Assembly (NCBI GenBank): GCA_024230435.1
Contig: JAAERL010000538.1
Span: forward strand, 1 to 33,070
Direction: 5' to 3'
DNA length: 33,070 nt
Source: Desulfobacteraceae bacterium
Lineage (GTDB): Bacteria > Desulfobacterota > Desulfobacteria > Desulfobacterales > Desulfosarcinaceae
Shown here piece by piece: positions 22,695 through 31,037 of this stretch. The notes below the pieces were generated by a model. It made no database searches, was not told where the DNA came from, and was given only the letters and a program-made list of their open reading frames with translations. Position 1 is the first letter of the stretch. Every line of letters begins with the position of its first letter. A program made the position numbers and the translations under genes.

Positions 22695-25370
22695 ATGCAA
22701 ATACGTCTTACGCCCAATGGCCTTCTTCGTCTTGAAGGCAAAGCCGGATCAGGGCGGTTTTCTTCAATATACAAAGCATTTCAGGTTGATTGGCGGCAAG
22801 GATTGTTTGAGCTTGCGGCGCAAAAGGTCAAGGCCAATGATGCGCCCACACTGCGGTATTGGCAGGAGTTCGCCTGGCGGTATCTTACGCGTTTATGTCA
22901 TATCTGCCAGTCTGTCCAAAATTTTCAAATCGATGAACTGCCGGAGCTTGAGCGTGAAGAGCTTGTGGTGACCGCTGCGCCCATGCCGGGTGGAGAATAT
23001 CTTTCAGGGCCGGTTCTTGATCAAATCTGGCAGGCCCTGGACCTGTGGGTGCATGAGCAGGTCGATCAGCATGAGGGGTTAAGCGATTTTTTAAAACAAT
23101 GGGCAGACAAGTGGTGTCAGGTCGGCCGCGTATGTTTTCATCTTGCTGAAAACAAAAATGATGAGACGCGCCCATTTGCTTTTATGGCGACCTATACAAC
23201 GGGCTTTGGCGCCGATGGGAAATTAAAGCATTTGCCTTTGCACAAAGCCCTGGAACAGTATGCAGGAGCCCGCAAACGCGCTGAACTGATCAATTTGCTC
23301 GAACCGATTCAGCAGGCGGCAGACACTTGCGGCTGGGTGCGCAACCTTGTAAGTTCCGGCAAAATTTATCAACCCCTGATATGGTCCTGCGGACAGGCTT
23401 ATCTTTTTTTGAAAAGCGTACAAGGCCTTGAGGACAGCGGTTTGTCCGTCAGGTTGCCCAATTGGTGGAAAAAACGTCCGCGGGCGCAGGTGTCTGTGAC
23501 TATCGGTGAAAAAAAGAAGAAAAACTTTGGCGTGGATGCCCTGCTTGACTTCAAGATGTCCGTGGCCTTGGGTGATCAGACTTTGTCGCCGGAGGAACTG
23601 GCGCAGTTGCTCAATAGCGAAGATGGGCTGGTCTTCATAAAAGGACAATGGGTCGAGGTGGACCGGCAAAGACTGCAAGAGGCCATTGAACACTGGGAGC
23701 AACTCAAAGATCACGCCGGTGATGAGGGGATTTCCTTTATCGAGGGAATGCGCCTGCTGGCCGGCGCCTCCGTGGACTTGAAACATGAAGATCAGGCCGA
23801 AAAAGCGCGTTCCTGGGTAAATGTTACCGCAGGCGAAGGCATTCGTGAAATCTTAGCGCGGTTGCGTGACCCGGGCAAGCTGGACCCAGTGGCTTCCGGC
23901 AACGGTTTGCAGGCTACGCTTCGTCCTTACCAGCATCAGGGAGTCGGCTGGTTGCATTTGCTGACGGAATTGGGCCTGGGGGCATGCCTGGCTGATGACA
24001 TGGGGCTGGGTAAAACCATACAGGTGCTTGCGCTTTTGCTTTCCATTCGCAAGTCTAAACCACGGGGCAAACATTTGCCTTCCCTTTTGATTCTGCCTGC
24101 GTCTTTATTGGGCAATTGGCGAAACGAGGCGACCCGGTTTGCACCTGAATTGAAACTGCTGTTTCTCCACCAGGCCGAAACAGACCGGCCCACACTGGTT
24201 AAAATCGCCCAATCTCCCGCCGGTTATCTCAAAGATGTAGATTTGGCGGTTACTACCTATTCGATGGTGACCCGGCAGAATTGGCTTGAGGACCAGCAAT
24301 GGCGGCTTTTGATTCTGGATGAAGCCCAGGCCATTAAAAATCCCGGCGCCCGTCAGACAAAGGCTGTAAAAAGACTCTTTGCCCATGCGCGTATCGCTTT
24401 GACTGGAACACCAGTGGAAAACCGGCTGGGTGATTTGTGGTCGCTGTTTGATTTTATCAATCCGGGACTTTTAGGCTCAACCACCGTATTTAAATCTTTT
24501 ATTAAAAATTTAGAAGAGCGCAGCAGTAACCGTTATGCCCCGTTGCGCAAGCTGGTGGGGCCTTACCTGTTGCGCCGGTTAAAAACGGACCGCAGCATTA
24601 TCGCTGACTTGCCGGAAAAAACGGAAACCTCACGTTATTGCCCCCTGAGCAAGCCCCAGGTAAAGCTTTATCAGCATGCTGTCCGGTCTTTGGCCGCAGC
24701 ACTCGCCGGTGAGGATGCCGAAGGCATTCGTCGCCGCGGATTGGTGCTTCAAACTCTGATGCGATTGAAACAGATCTGCAATCACCCCAGTCAGTTTACA
24801 GGTGATGGCGAATACACACCATCACACAGCGGAAAATTTCTTCGCCTTGGAGAAATTTGCCAGGAACTGGCCGAGCGTCAGCAGAAAGTTTTAATCTTCA
24901 CCCAATTCCGCGAAATTATCGATCCACTGGAGGACTATCTGGCTGGGGTTTTCGGACGCAAGGGGCTTTGTCTGCATGGTGGAACAAGCGTAAAAAAACG
25001 AAAAACAATTGTGGATCAATTCCAGGGCGATGATGGACCGCCTTTTTTTATTCTTTCATTAAAAGCTGGTGGAACGGGGCTGAATTTAACGGCTGCCGCC
25101 CATGTGGTTCATTTTGACCGCTGGTGGAATCCCGCCGTTGAAAATCAGGCCACGGACCGCGCTTTTCGTATCGGCCAGAAACGCAACGTGCTGGTCCATA
25201 AATTTATCACTCAGGGAACCATCGAGGAACGTATTGATGCCCTGATTAACGAAAAGCGGCAGTTGGCCGAGGATTTACTTTCCAATGATAAGGAAGTTAA
25301 CATTGTGGAACTGCCGGATGAAGAATTGATACGCATGGTCAGCCTGGATGTAACCAGGGCAGCTTTATAA
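22695..25370 (+). CDS. SNF2-family helicase/ATPase (with bacterial SNF2-associated domain)
   Basis: An 891-residue protein. Residues ~280-400 (DALLDFKMSVALGDQTLSPE; GLVFIKGQWVEVD) match the SNF2-associated domain (DUF3670-like) of bacterial SNF2 proteins. The helicase core follows: LRPYQHQGVGWLHLL, Walker A DDMGLGKT (434-441), Walker B DEAQ (542-545), motif III LTGTPVENRLGDLW (from 569), a second RecA lobe with FILSLKAGGTGLNLT and motif VI ATDRAFRIGQ (819-828). These are ATP-driven double-strand DNA translocases acting on protein-DNA complexes, usually without strand separation. It is 16 bases upstream of the SWIM gene, a frequent bacterial pairing. Both lie divergent from jetABC. The ribosome site is weak. 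Confidence 0.93.
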   Translation: MQIRLTPNGLLRLEGKAGSGRFSSIYKAFQVDWRQGLFELAAQKVKANDAPTLRYWQEFAWRYLTRLCHICQSVQNFQIDELPELEREELVVTAAPMPGGEYLSGPVLDQIWQALDLWVHEQVDQHEGLSDFLKQWADKWCQVGRVCFHLAENKNDETRPFAFMATYTTGFGADGKLKHLPLHKALEQYAGARKRAELINLLEPIQQAADTCGWVRNLVSSGKIYQPLIWSCGQAYLFLKSVQGLEDSGLSVRLPNWWKKRPRAQVSVTIGEKKKKNFGVDALLDFKMSVALGDQTLSPEELAQLLNSEDGLVFIKGQWVEVDRQRLQEAIEHWEQLKDHAGDEGISFIEGMRLLAGASVDLKHEDQAEKARSWVNVTAGEGIREILARLRDPGKLDPVASGNGLQATLRPYQHQGVGWLHLLTELGLGACLADDMGLGKTIQVLALLLSIRKSKPRGKHLPSLLILPASLLGNWRNEATRFAPELKLLFLHQAETDRPTLVKIAQSPAGYLKDVDLAVTTYSMVTRQNWLEDQQWRLLILDEAQAIKNPGARQTKAVKRLFAHARIALTGTPVENRLGDLWSLFDFINPGLLGSTTVFKSFIKNLEERSSNRYAPLRKLVGPYLLRRLKTDRSIIADLPEKTETSRYCPLSKPQVKLYQHAVRSLAAALAGEDAEGIRRRGLVLQTLMRLKQICNHPSQFTGDGEYTPSHSGKFLRLGEICQELAERQQKVLIFTQFREIIDPLEDYLAGVFGRKGLCLHGGTSVKKRKTIVDQFQGDDGPPFFILSLKAGGTGLNLTAAAHVVHFDRWWNPAVENQATDRAFRIGQKRNVLVHKFITQGTIEERIDALINEKRQLAEDLLSNDKEVNIVELPDEELIRMVSLDVTRAAL

Positions 25371-25386
25371 ATTAGGAGAAAATATC

Positions 25387-26535
25387 ATGTATTGGGGAAG
25401 ATATGTGCCAGTGGCTGAAAGACGCGCCAAAGCCCAAAAAAAGATTGAAAAACTCAAAAAAAAGGGAAAACAAATCAATCCTGTCGAAATTCAGGGGCGC
25501 ATGATTGCCCGCAGTTTTTGGGGCAAGGGGTGGTGCGATCATCTTGAATCCTTTTCAGATTACTCCAATCGTTTACCTCGTGGAAGAACTTATGTGCGCA
25601 ACGGCTCTGTGTGTCATCTTGAAGTAAAACCGGGACAAATCAATGCTTTTGTCAGCGGCAGTTCATTATATAACGTGTCCATCCGGATCAAAAAATTGAA
25701 AGCTGAAAAATGGAAAGCCATCAAAAAAGCATGCACCGGGCAGATCGGCTCCATGCTTGAACTGCTGCAGGGGCAGTTTTCGGATAAAGTAATGGACATT
25801 GTCACCAACCGCAAGAACGGTTTATTCCCCCAGCCCGGAGAGATTGAGCTTGACTGTGATTGTCCCGACTGGGCCAATATGTGCAAACATGTTGCCGCTG
25901 TGCTGTACGGTATTGGTAACCGGCTCGATGAAAATCCGGAGCTTTTGTTTGTGTTACGCAATGTGGATGCCCAGGACTTGATTAGTGAGCAAATGGCTCT
26001 ACCGGCTCAAGACGAGATTGTATCCGCTGACCTGTTGGCCAATGACCAGCTCAGTGATATCTTTGGAATCGATCTTGATCTTGACGATGAAGCTGGAAAG
26101 CAGACCGCCAAGCAGCCCGCAAAGTCCAAAAGGGATACACAAGTTGCAAGGCCAAGGCGCGGCAAACCTGCCGGGAAGCAAAAAAAATCCGCGGCCGCAA
26201 AAGTGCGTAAATCCAAAACTGCGCAAACCGTTCCAGCCAGGCGCACGCCCGTCAAGACTTCTGCTAAGACTTCTGCTAAGACTGCTGCTAAGACTGCTGC
26301 TAAGACTGCTGCTAAGATTGCTGCTATAGATTTACCAAAACTGCGTCCCAGTGGAAAATCGGTGGGCGGAATGCGCAAAAAATTAAAGTTGACCGTTGAA
26401 GAGTTTGCCTTAAGGCTCAGCGTTTGCGTTGCCACGGTAAATCGATGGGAGGCCGCGTCTGGCAAGCTCAAGCTGCAAGTGCGCACTCTGGAGAATTTGG
26501 CGAGGTTGCATCTGGAAACTAAGAAAAAGATATAA
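25387..26535 (+). CDS. SWIM zinc-finger protein with Lys/Ala-rich linker and C-terminal HTH
   Basis: A 382-residue protein. The N-terminal part (MYWGRYVPVAERR; RSFWGKGWCDHLESFSDYSN) is typical of proteins encoded beside SNF2 helicases. A SWIM zinc finger, CxC-x6-CxH, lies at Cys157, Cys159, Cys166, His168. A basic linker (~236-320) is rich in Lys, Pro and Ala and contains six KTxA units (290-313) from a 12-bp DNA repeat, resembling histone-H1-like tails. The C-terminus (~330-380; LTVEEFALRLSVCVATVNRW) looks like an XRE-type helix-turn-helix. An AGGAG site precedes the ATG. It probably targets the SNF2 motor to DNA or protein partners (inference). The added HTH and tail are less usual for this family. 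Confidence 0.9.
   Translation: MYWGRYVPVAERRAKAQKKIEKLKKKGKQINPVEIQGRMIARSFWGKGWCDHLESFSDYSNRLPRGRTYVRNGSVCHLEVKPGQINAFVSGSSLYNVSIRIKKLKAEKWKAIKKACTGQIGSMLELLQGQFSDKVMDIVTNRKNGLFPQPGEIELDCDCPDWANMCKHVAAVLYGIGNRLDENPELLFVLRNVDAQDLISEQMALPAQDEIVSADLLANDQLSDIFGIDLDLDDEAGKQTAKQPAKSKRDTQVARPRRGKPAGKQKKSAAAKVRKSKTAQTVPARRTPVKTSAKTSAKTAAKTAAKTAAKIAAIDLPKLRPSGKSVGGMRKKLKLTVEEFALRLSVCVATVNRWEAASGKLKLQVRTLENLARLHLETKKKI
26254..26325 (+). repeat. Six in-frame 12-bp tandem repeats within the SWIM gene
   Basis: Six consecutive 12-bp units (AAGACTKCTGCT, the last AAGATTGCTGCT) code for KTSA, KTSA, KTAA, KTAA, KTAA, KIAA. Because the unit is a multiple of three, slippage would lengthen or shorten the basic linker without breaking the frame. 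Confidence 0.9.
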
Positions 26536-26765
26536 TTTATATTTATTTATATTCGCATCTTACATGACAAAATTTTAATTTTATTGTGTTTGTGATCATG
26601 AATCGTTTTATGGTACTGTTGCTGCCAGTAAATGATGGCGTTTTTGCTTTGCAACGTTAGGTTTTAAGTGCATTTGCGCTGATGAATATGTAATCACCGA
26701 TGGTGAGGCGCTAGGGGGGGAAACCTAATTTAAATAGGATTCCATGTTTTAAGGAGGATTCTGAT

Positions 26766-27458
26766 ATGGTGTTAAGTTTGTTGAAAAAATTGAAGCTGTT
26801 GGTTGTGTTGTTTTCAATGGCGGTATTTATGGCGTCGTGTGTGGCTCCACCGCTAAGTGTGGCCAATGATCACCGTCATCCTGGCCCGCGTCCTCATAAT
26901 CCCCCAAAGAAAGGGCCTGGGCCGAAAGGCGTGCATTTTTATCCAGGGCATAAAGTAAGAGTGATTCCCCACGGACATCGGATCGTTCATGTCGGTCCCA
27001 AAAAGTTTTTTTATCTGGAAGGGATTTTTTACAGGCCCGGTCCAGACCATTATTTAGTGGTCGCTGCTCCAATAGGCGCCGTTGTGCATGCAATTCCCGT
27101 GGCGGCGGTAACACTGACCATAGGGGCCATGATGTATTACACCCATAACGACGTGTATTATGAAAAAGTGCCGAATGGGTACAAAGTTGTGCCGATGCCT
27201 GAAGCAGTGATTGTAGATGAGGCCGAACCGGAAAGTCATGATTTGAGTGGAATGAGAATTGCCGTTAACGTTGCGTTTCTCAATGTCCGCTCAGGTCCGG
27301 GAAAAAGACACCCGGTAACCAGGCAACTGCGTATGGGAGACATCCTGATCATTGAATCGACGGCCGACGGTTGGCATTATGTAAAGTTGCCTGATAACTC
27401 TTTTGGTTGGGTGATGGCGAAATTTACGATCATTGCTCAACCCAAAGCGCAAGGATAA
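26766..27458 (+). CDS. Secreted DUF6515-like protein with C-terminal SH3 domain
   Basis: A 230-residue exported protein. The N-terminus has Lys residues, a hydrophobic core (~12-22) and a possible lipobox ending at Cys25 (FMASC), so it may be a lipoprotein. A Pro/His/Gly-rich stretch (~36-60) and a region resembling DUF6515 (VIPHGHRIVHVGPKKFFYLE; GIFYRPGPDHYLVVAAPIGA; MMYYTHNDVYYEKVPNGYKV) follow. The last ~65 residues are a bacterial SH3 domain (AFLNVRSGPGKRHPV; ADGWHYVKL; GWVMAKF), usually a peptidoglycan- or wall-binding unit. A strong AAGGAGG site lies 8 bases before the ATG. It ends into the shared terminator with the cold-shock gene. Envelope location is likely; the function is unknown. 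Confidence 0.85.
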   Translation: MVLSLLKKLKLLVVLFSMAVFMASCVAPPLSVANDHRHPGPRPHNPPKKGPGPKGVHFYPGHKVRVIPHGHRIVHVGPKKFFYLEGIFYRPGPDHYLVVAAPIGAVVHAIPVAAVTLTIGAMMYYTHNDVYYEKVPNGYKVVPMPEAVIVDEAEPESHDLSGMRIAVNVAFLNVRSGPGKRHPVTRQLRMGDILIIESTADGWHYVKLPDNSFGWVMAKFTIIAQPKAQG

Positions 27459-27505
27459 AAACTTAGAGCCAAAGTGTTATGGCAAAGCAGGTGTCATGAC
27501 AAACA

Positions 27506-27547
27506 AAAGGGCGCCCCTTTTTCAGAAAAGGAGCGCCCTTTGTTTTT
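27506..27547. terminator. Bidirectional intrinsic terminator
   Basis: AAAGGGCGC-C-CCTTTT (27506-27521) pairs with AAAAGG-A-GCGCCCTTT (27526-27541) with one mismatch and a TCAG tetraloop, giving a 16-position stem. GTTTTT follows on the plus strand, and an A-rich stretch before it gives a weaker U-run on the minus strand. It lies between the convergent SH3-protein and cold-shock genes and can serve both. Confidence 0.9.
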
Positions 27548-27562
27548 AATGATCTTGTGTGC

Positions 27563-27763
27563 TTATAATACACTCACATTCTCAGCAGCGGGTCCTTTGG
27601 GGCCTTCTTTAACTTGAAAGGAAACTTTGTCACCTTCATCGAGACTTTTGAAACCGTTTGTATTTATTGCTGAATGATGAACAAATACATCCGGTCCGTT
27701 TTCCTGTTCAATAAAGCCGAAGCCTTTTTTGTTGTTAAACCATTTTACAGTGCCTTCTGCCAT
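27563..27763 (-). CDS. Cold-shock protein (CspA family)
   Basis: A 66-residue single cold-shock domain. RNP1 (KGFGFIEQ) and RNP2 (VFVHHSAI) are intact, as are the N-terminal GTVKWFN and the closing GPAAENVSV. Such proteins bind single-stranded RNA or DNA and act as RNA chaperones in cold shock or in general growth. A strong AAAGGAGG site precedes the ATG. Length and sequence are standard for the family. Which paralogue it is (cold-induced or constitutive) cannot be told from the sequence. Confidence 0.97.
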   Translation of the reverse strand: MAEGTVKWFNNKKGFGFIEQENGPDVFVHHSAINTNGFKSLDEGDKVSFQVKEGPKGPAAENVSVL

Positions 27764-27844
27764 GAGAACATCCTCCTTTCGATAGAATGTCTTTGTGTTA
27801 AACTGGAGGATGTCACATTTTGAAAATGAGTTTTTCCTTCAGTA

Positions 27845-27874
27845 ATAATAACAATTTTTGCCAATTGGAGCCAA
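27845..27874 (-). promoter_or_regulatory. Candidate sigma70-type promoter of the cold-shock gene
   Basis: On the minus strand TTGGCT (27869-27874) is followed after 18 bases by TATTAT (27845-27850). Transcription would start about 75-80 bases before the ATG. The match was found by eye in AT-rich sequence and is only a candidate. Confidence 0.35.
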
Positions 27875-28019
27875 AAATTGCTGAACATAAAAAACGATAG
27901 CATGTTTTACGCTGAAAGTAAGTAATTATTTGTTGTTGCTGTTGCAACACGCAATCAATAACGTTTACGGCTGTAAAGCATCCATTTGTTGACATTTTTA
28001 TGTTAAATCCAAATATTGC

Positions 28020-28081
28020 TTAGGCGATTGGCGGAAAAAATCCAGGCGCAATATGTTATATTCTTTGATAAAAAAACCTTA
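28020..28081. repeat. Short (~56-bp) copy of the MITE-like repeat (copy F)
   Basis: TTA-GGCGATTGGCGGAAAA forms the left end. A shortened palindromic centre (GGCGCAATATGTTATATTCT) follows, and the right end is reduced to ACC-TTA. TTA is present on both sides, as in copy A. The centre resembles part of copy E, so a short subfamily may exist. It lies 9 bases from the 3' end of the radical SAM gene. Confidence 0.65.
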
Positions 28082-28089
28082 ATTTTCTC

Positions 28090-29835
28090 TTACACGTTTG
28101 CTGCGCTCTGAATTTTACACTTTACCCATCGCGCCTGTACGGCCGTGGTGGTTTGGGCTTTGCAAACCGTTTTTTCAAGGGCTATTGCGGCCGGATTTTT
28201 CTCGTAAAATGTTTCGGGCTCATATGAATAACCGTTTGCCAGGCGGCGCTGTTCCCGCTTCACGGTGATATGGAGAAAGCGGCCCGCTAAAGGGGCAATC
28301 AAGCGTGATTTTACCCCAAACGCTTTATAAAGGTCTTTTAATAGCACATCCATCTGTCCGGCCATTTTTGCATCTTTGCGGTACCATTGCCGCATTGCCC
28401 AAACTGCCCCTGCATAAGCCGTAGCCAGTGGTTTTGCCTCAAATTCAAAACGCTTGCGGATACGTGGGTCGGAATGATGCCGATACTTTTTCCAACCGGC
28501 GAGCTGGGTACGGATCAATCTTGCCAGGCTGGGGCCGTTGACTTCAAAATCACGCTGGAAGGCTCTGTGTAAAAATTGTTCTTCCTGTCCGTTTTTGATG
28601 TGCCGGTGGCGGTAATTAAAACGATATTGCCCATGAGCATCTGCAGGTGAAAATTCAGATTCGTCTAAAAGGGTTCCGTCAACCTTGTGTTTTTCGTACA
28701 ATGGGGTCCCGGCGTTGGGGGTATAGAGCATAAATTGGTGGAAATCGGTTTTATACCCGATGGCGTCTTCGATAATTTGTTCCATGTTTTCGGGGCTGTG
28801 GTTTTCCAGTCCGATAATGGAAGATCCCAGTATACGGATGCCGTGGGATTGTAAGGTGCGCACCAGTTCATGGGTATCTACATTGTTTAGTTTAACATAT
28901 TGGCTCTTTTTGCCTTCAAGTCCCATCCAGATCCATGAAACACCGAGCCCTACAAGCTGTTCAATGGTGTAGGATTTTAAAGCCCTGGCGGAACTGAAAA
29001 CGTACATCATCCAGCTTTTTTGATTGGCTTGCATGAGTTCCAGCAAGCGCAAGGCCCGTTTCCGATGCAGCAGGAAATTTTCATCCATGATAAAAAATGA
29101 CTGGACGTTCAACTGCTTTTCGAGGCGGCACATGACTTCAAACAAAGCATCGCCGGTTTCATAAAAGTTGATAAACGATCCCTTGCCGCCAAACAGGGCG
29201 GAGGTGGAACAAAAGTTACATCCCACCGGACACCCCACGGAGGGGATGAGAATCGCGGCCGTATCGCCGGGTTTGTCAGGCGGGGTAATGCCCAAAATCC
29301 GCATGCCGTAAGCCGAATAGGCCATGGGATGATGAACGGGTGCGGACGTGTCCTGGCCGAGATACTTTCTAAACCAGGCAACGCCATCGCCTTTGACGAT
29401 ATGATCCGCATCCACCAGGCGGTCAATATTTTCCTTATTTGTCACGTGCCCGCCAATGACAATAGATGCATTTGGAAGATGGGAGCGTATCAGTTTGCAC
29501 ATTTGTATGACTTTACCGATATTGGGGATGATCGAGCCGATTCCGACCACATCATAGGTATTTTCCCTTATTTCCCGGATAAATCGGTCAAGGGATGGAA
29601 AATCAAGCAGAGAGCAGGGCGCATCAAGGTTGATTTGAATCAACATCAACCCGAAGCTGCGATGAAACATGCGCAGCGAAAAAGGGCCTTGAAAACGGGT
29701 GACTTGATTCTGGTACAATTCCATGGGATTGATTTTACGGCTGCCGTATTCGTCATCCTGGGCATAGGGGCCGAATACGCTGGTTAAAAGAACTCTGGCA
29801 CGCTTTTTCATAGGATGTACGGGGTGATTGGTCAT
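28090..29835 (-). CDS. Radical SAM protein with B12-binding-type N-terminal domain
   Basis: A 581-residue protein. The N-terminal ~55-160 residues have the fold pattern of cobalamin-binding domains (YDVVGIGSIIPNIGKVIQMC; ASIVIGGHVTN; ADHIVKGDG) but no DxHxxG motif, so cobalamin would bind base-off/His-off or not at all. The radical SAM core follows with the cluster motif CPVGCNFC (Cys202, Cys206, Cys209), MDENFLL, and WIWMGLEGK. The C-terminal ~150 residues are basic and helical. Such enzymes do methylations, rearrangements or ring chemistry; the substrate is unknown and no biosynthetic partners are adjacent. GAGAG precedes the ATG at a usable distance. It is divergent from the histidine kinase gene. 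Confidence 0.88.
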   Translation of the reverse strand: MTNHPVHPMKKRARVLLTSVFGPYAQDDEYGSRKINPMELYQNQVTRFQGPFSLRMFHRSFGLMLIQINLDAPCSLLDFPSLDRFIREIRENTYDVVGIGSIIPNIGKVIQMCKLIRSHLPNASIVIGGHVTNKENIDRLVDADHIVKGDGVAWFRKYLGQDTSAPVHHPMAYSAYGMRILGITPPDKPGDTAAILIPSVGCPVGCNFCSTSALFGGKGSFINFYETGDALFEVMCRLEKQLNVQSFFIMDENFLLHRKRALRLLELMQANQKSWMMYVFSSARALKSYTIEQLVGLGVSWIWMGLEGKKSQYVKLNNVDTHELVRTLQSHGIRILGSSIIGLENHSPENMEQIIEDAIGYKTDFHQFMLYTPNAGTPLYEKHKVDGTLLDESEFSPADAHGQYRFNYRHRHIKNGQEEQFLHRAFQRDFEVNGPSLARLIRTQLAGWKKYRHHSDPRIRKRFEFEAKPLATAYAGAVWAMRQWYRKDAKMAGQMDVLLKDLYKAFGVKSRLIAPLAGRFLHITVKREQRRLANGYSYEPETFYEKNPAAIALEKTVCKAQTTTAVQARWVKCKIQSAANV

Positions 29836-29962
29836 TTTATACTCTCGCTTTTATATATGGTTGCATCATATTTACTGTAGAGTGTAATTACATAGATAAG
29901 ATAATAGGTAAAAAACAATATAACTTTAGGTTTTTACATTAGTTTTACAAAAGAAGGGCGCA
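29836..29962. promoter_or_regulatory. Divergent promoter region between radical SAM and histidine kinase genes
   Basis: A 127-base AT-rich spacer between oppositely oriented starts; both promoters should be here. No specific operator could be named. Confidence 0.45.
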
Positions 29963-30922
29963 ATGGACCGGTCAAAGTGGTTTTTTCATCCCATTTTCAT
30001 TTTCGTCGTTTCGATTTTAGCCTTGGGCACGTCCCTGATTCTTTATATTTATTGGTATATTGAAGCCAGCGAAGGTCTGAACAAGGTTGTCAACCGGTTT
30101 AATCTGCCATCGGGACAGATTCTGACAGCTCAGACGTGGGTGGTTATCCTGGTGTTATCGATACTGGTGGGAACCATTCTTTTGGGCATGTTCATCATTT
30201 TTGCGTACAGCCAGAAAATGGTGCAGCTTTATCGGCTTCAGCGAAATTTTATCAATAATTTTACCCATGAATTAAAAACACCGGTGGCATCTTTGAGTCT
30301 TTACCTTGAGACGTTTCAAAAGTATGAATTGGACCGCGAAAATCAGCTCAAATACATCGGTTATATGCTTTTGGATGTAAAGCGGTTGTCGGATAACGTT
30401 TCGCGTATTCTGGATCTGGCCAGGATAGAAGGCAAGGGGTACGCGGCTGAATTTATATGGTTGGACCCTTTGAAGCTGATTGAGCGATTTTTGATAAAAA
30501 ACCGTCACCTATTTGTCAATTGCCGTATCAACGTGTTGAACAATTTAAAACAACCACTGCTTTTGCGGATGAATTCGTCATTGTTTGAAATGTTGATGAT
30601 GAATCTAATGACAAATGCCATCAAATACAATACATCGGAAACACCAACAATTAAAATCTTCTTGCGGCAAAAGACCGGAAGGCTGCAAATTTTATTTAAG
30701 GACAATGGAATTGGATTTCAAAAAAGTGAAAGAAGAAAGATTTTTAAAAAATTTTACCAAATTGGATCATCAGATGACATGACGGCAAAAGGCAGCGGCA
30801 TTGGGCTTTTTCTGGCTCAGAGCATCGCCAAAATACACAGAGGCCGGATAAGCGCCTACAGCAAGGGGCCGGATCAAGGAGCTGTTTTTATATTGATCCT
30901 GCCCCTTTTAAAAAAGGGATGA
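29963..30922 (+). CDS. Membrane sensor histidine kinase
   Basis: A 319-residue kinase with two membrane helices (~11-33 and ~58-82) enclosing a short ~25-residue periplasmic loop, no separate HAMP domain, then HisKA with phospho-His 102 in NNFTHELKTPVASLSLYLE. The HATPase domain has N-box MMNLMTNAIKYN, G1 DNGIGF and G2 GSGIGLFLAQS. The short external loop suggests that it senses a membrane-level or internal signal. An AAGGG site lies close to the ATG. It is followed after 115 bases by the response-regulator gene on the same strand; the gap contains a repeat fragment that starts directly after the TGA stop. Confidence 0.93.
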   Translation: MDRSKWFFHPIFIFVVSILALGTSLILYIYWYIEASEGLNKVVNRFNLPSGQILTAQTWVVILVLSILVGTILLGMFIIFAYSQKMVQLYRLQRNFINNFTHELKTPVASLSLYLETFQKYELDRENQLKYIGYMLLDVKRLSDNVSRILDLARIEGKGYAAEFIWLDPLKLIERFLIKNRHLFVNCRINVLNNLKQPLLLRMNSSLFEMLMMNLMTNAIKYNTSETPTIKIFLRQKTGRLQILFKDNGIGFQKSERRKIFKKFYQIGSSDDMTAKGSGIGLFLAQSIAKIHRGRISAYSKGPDQGAVFILILPLLKKG

Positions 30923-30960
30923 TTAGGCGATTGGCGGAAAACAAATCGTCTGAAAATAGT
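30923..30960. repeat. End fragment of the MITE-like repeat after the kinase stop codon (copy G)
   Basis: TTA-GGCGATTGGCGGAAAA starts at 30923, immediately after the TGA of the histidine kinase (30920-30922). Beyond about 30945 the similarity is weak, although CAGCCCAATGTGTCT at 30966-30980 resembles an inner segment of copy A. No matching right end was recognised. Confidence 0.6.
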
Positions 30961-31020
30961 GCAATCAGCCCAATGTGTCTATTTCCCGATAAACACAAAA
31001 ATAGTGGATAGCTGATTGCA
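30960..31020. promoter_or_regulatory. Long inverted repeat before the response-regulator gene
   Basis: TGCAATCAGC (30960-30969) and GCTGATTGCA (31011-31020) are perfect 10-bp inverted copies; within the loop CTATTT and AAATAG can pair as well. The structure ends 17 bases before the regulator's ATG and just upstream of its AGAGGT site. It could be an RNA hairpin that tunes regulator expression, an operator, or a remnant of the adjacent repeat. Confidence 0.5.
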
Positions 31021-31037
31021 TTTAAAAGAGGTAATTC

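Larger units (their letters stand above)
27764..28089. other. Leader/promoter region of the cold-shock gene plus a short repeat
   Basis: No gene was seen in these 326 bases. The left part is the presumed leader and promoter of the cold-shock gene (minus strand). The right part (28020-28081) is a short copy of the dispersed repeat. The 60-codon minus-strand frame within it has no ribosome site or motif. Confidence 0.5.

Noticed and set aside
26254-26325. 12-bp tandem repeats considered as a CRISPR-like or regulatory array
   Set aside because: The units are directly adjacent without spacers and are in frame within the SWIM gene, so they are coding repeats.
26690-26750. Possible riboswitch (GGGGGGGAAACCTAATTT region) ahead of the DUF6515-SH3 gene
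   Set aside because: Only a short G-run and a weak imperfect hairpin are visible; no conserved riboswitch core could be matched.
27813-27995. 60-codon minus-strand frame upstream of the cold-shock gene
   Set aside because: It lies in the AT-rich leader and promoter region, without a ribosome site or a recognisable protein pattern.
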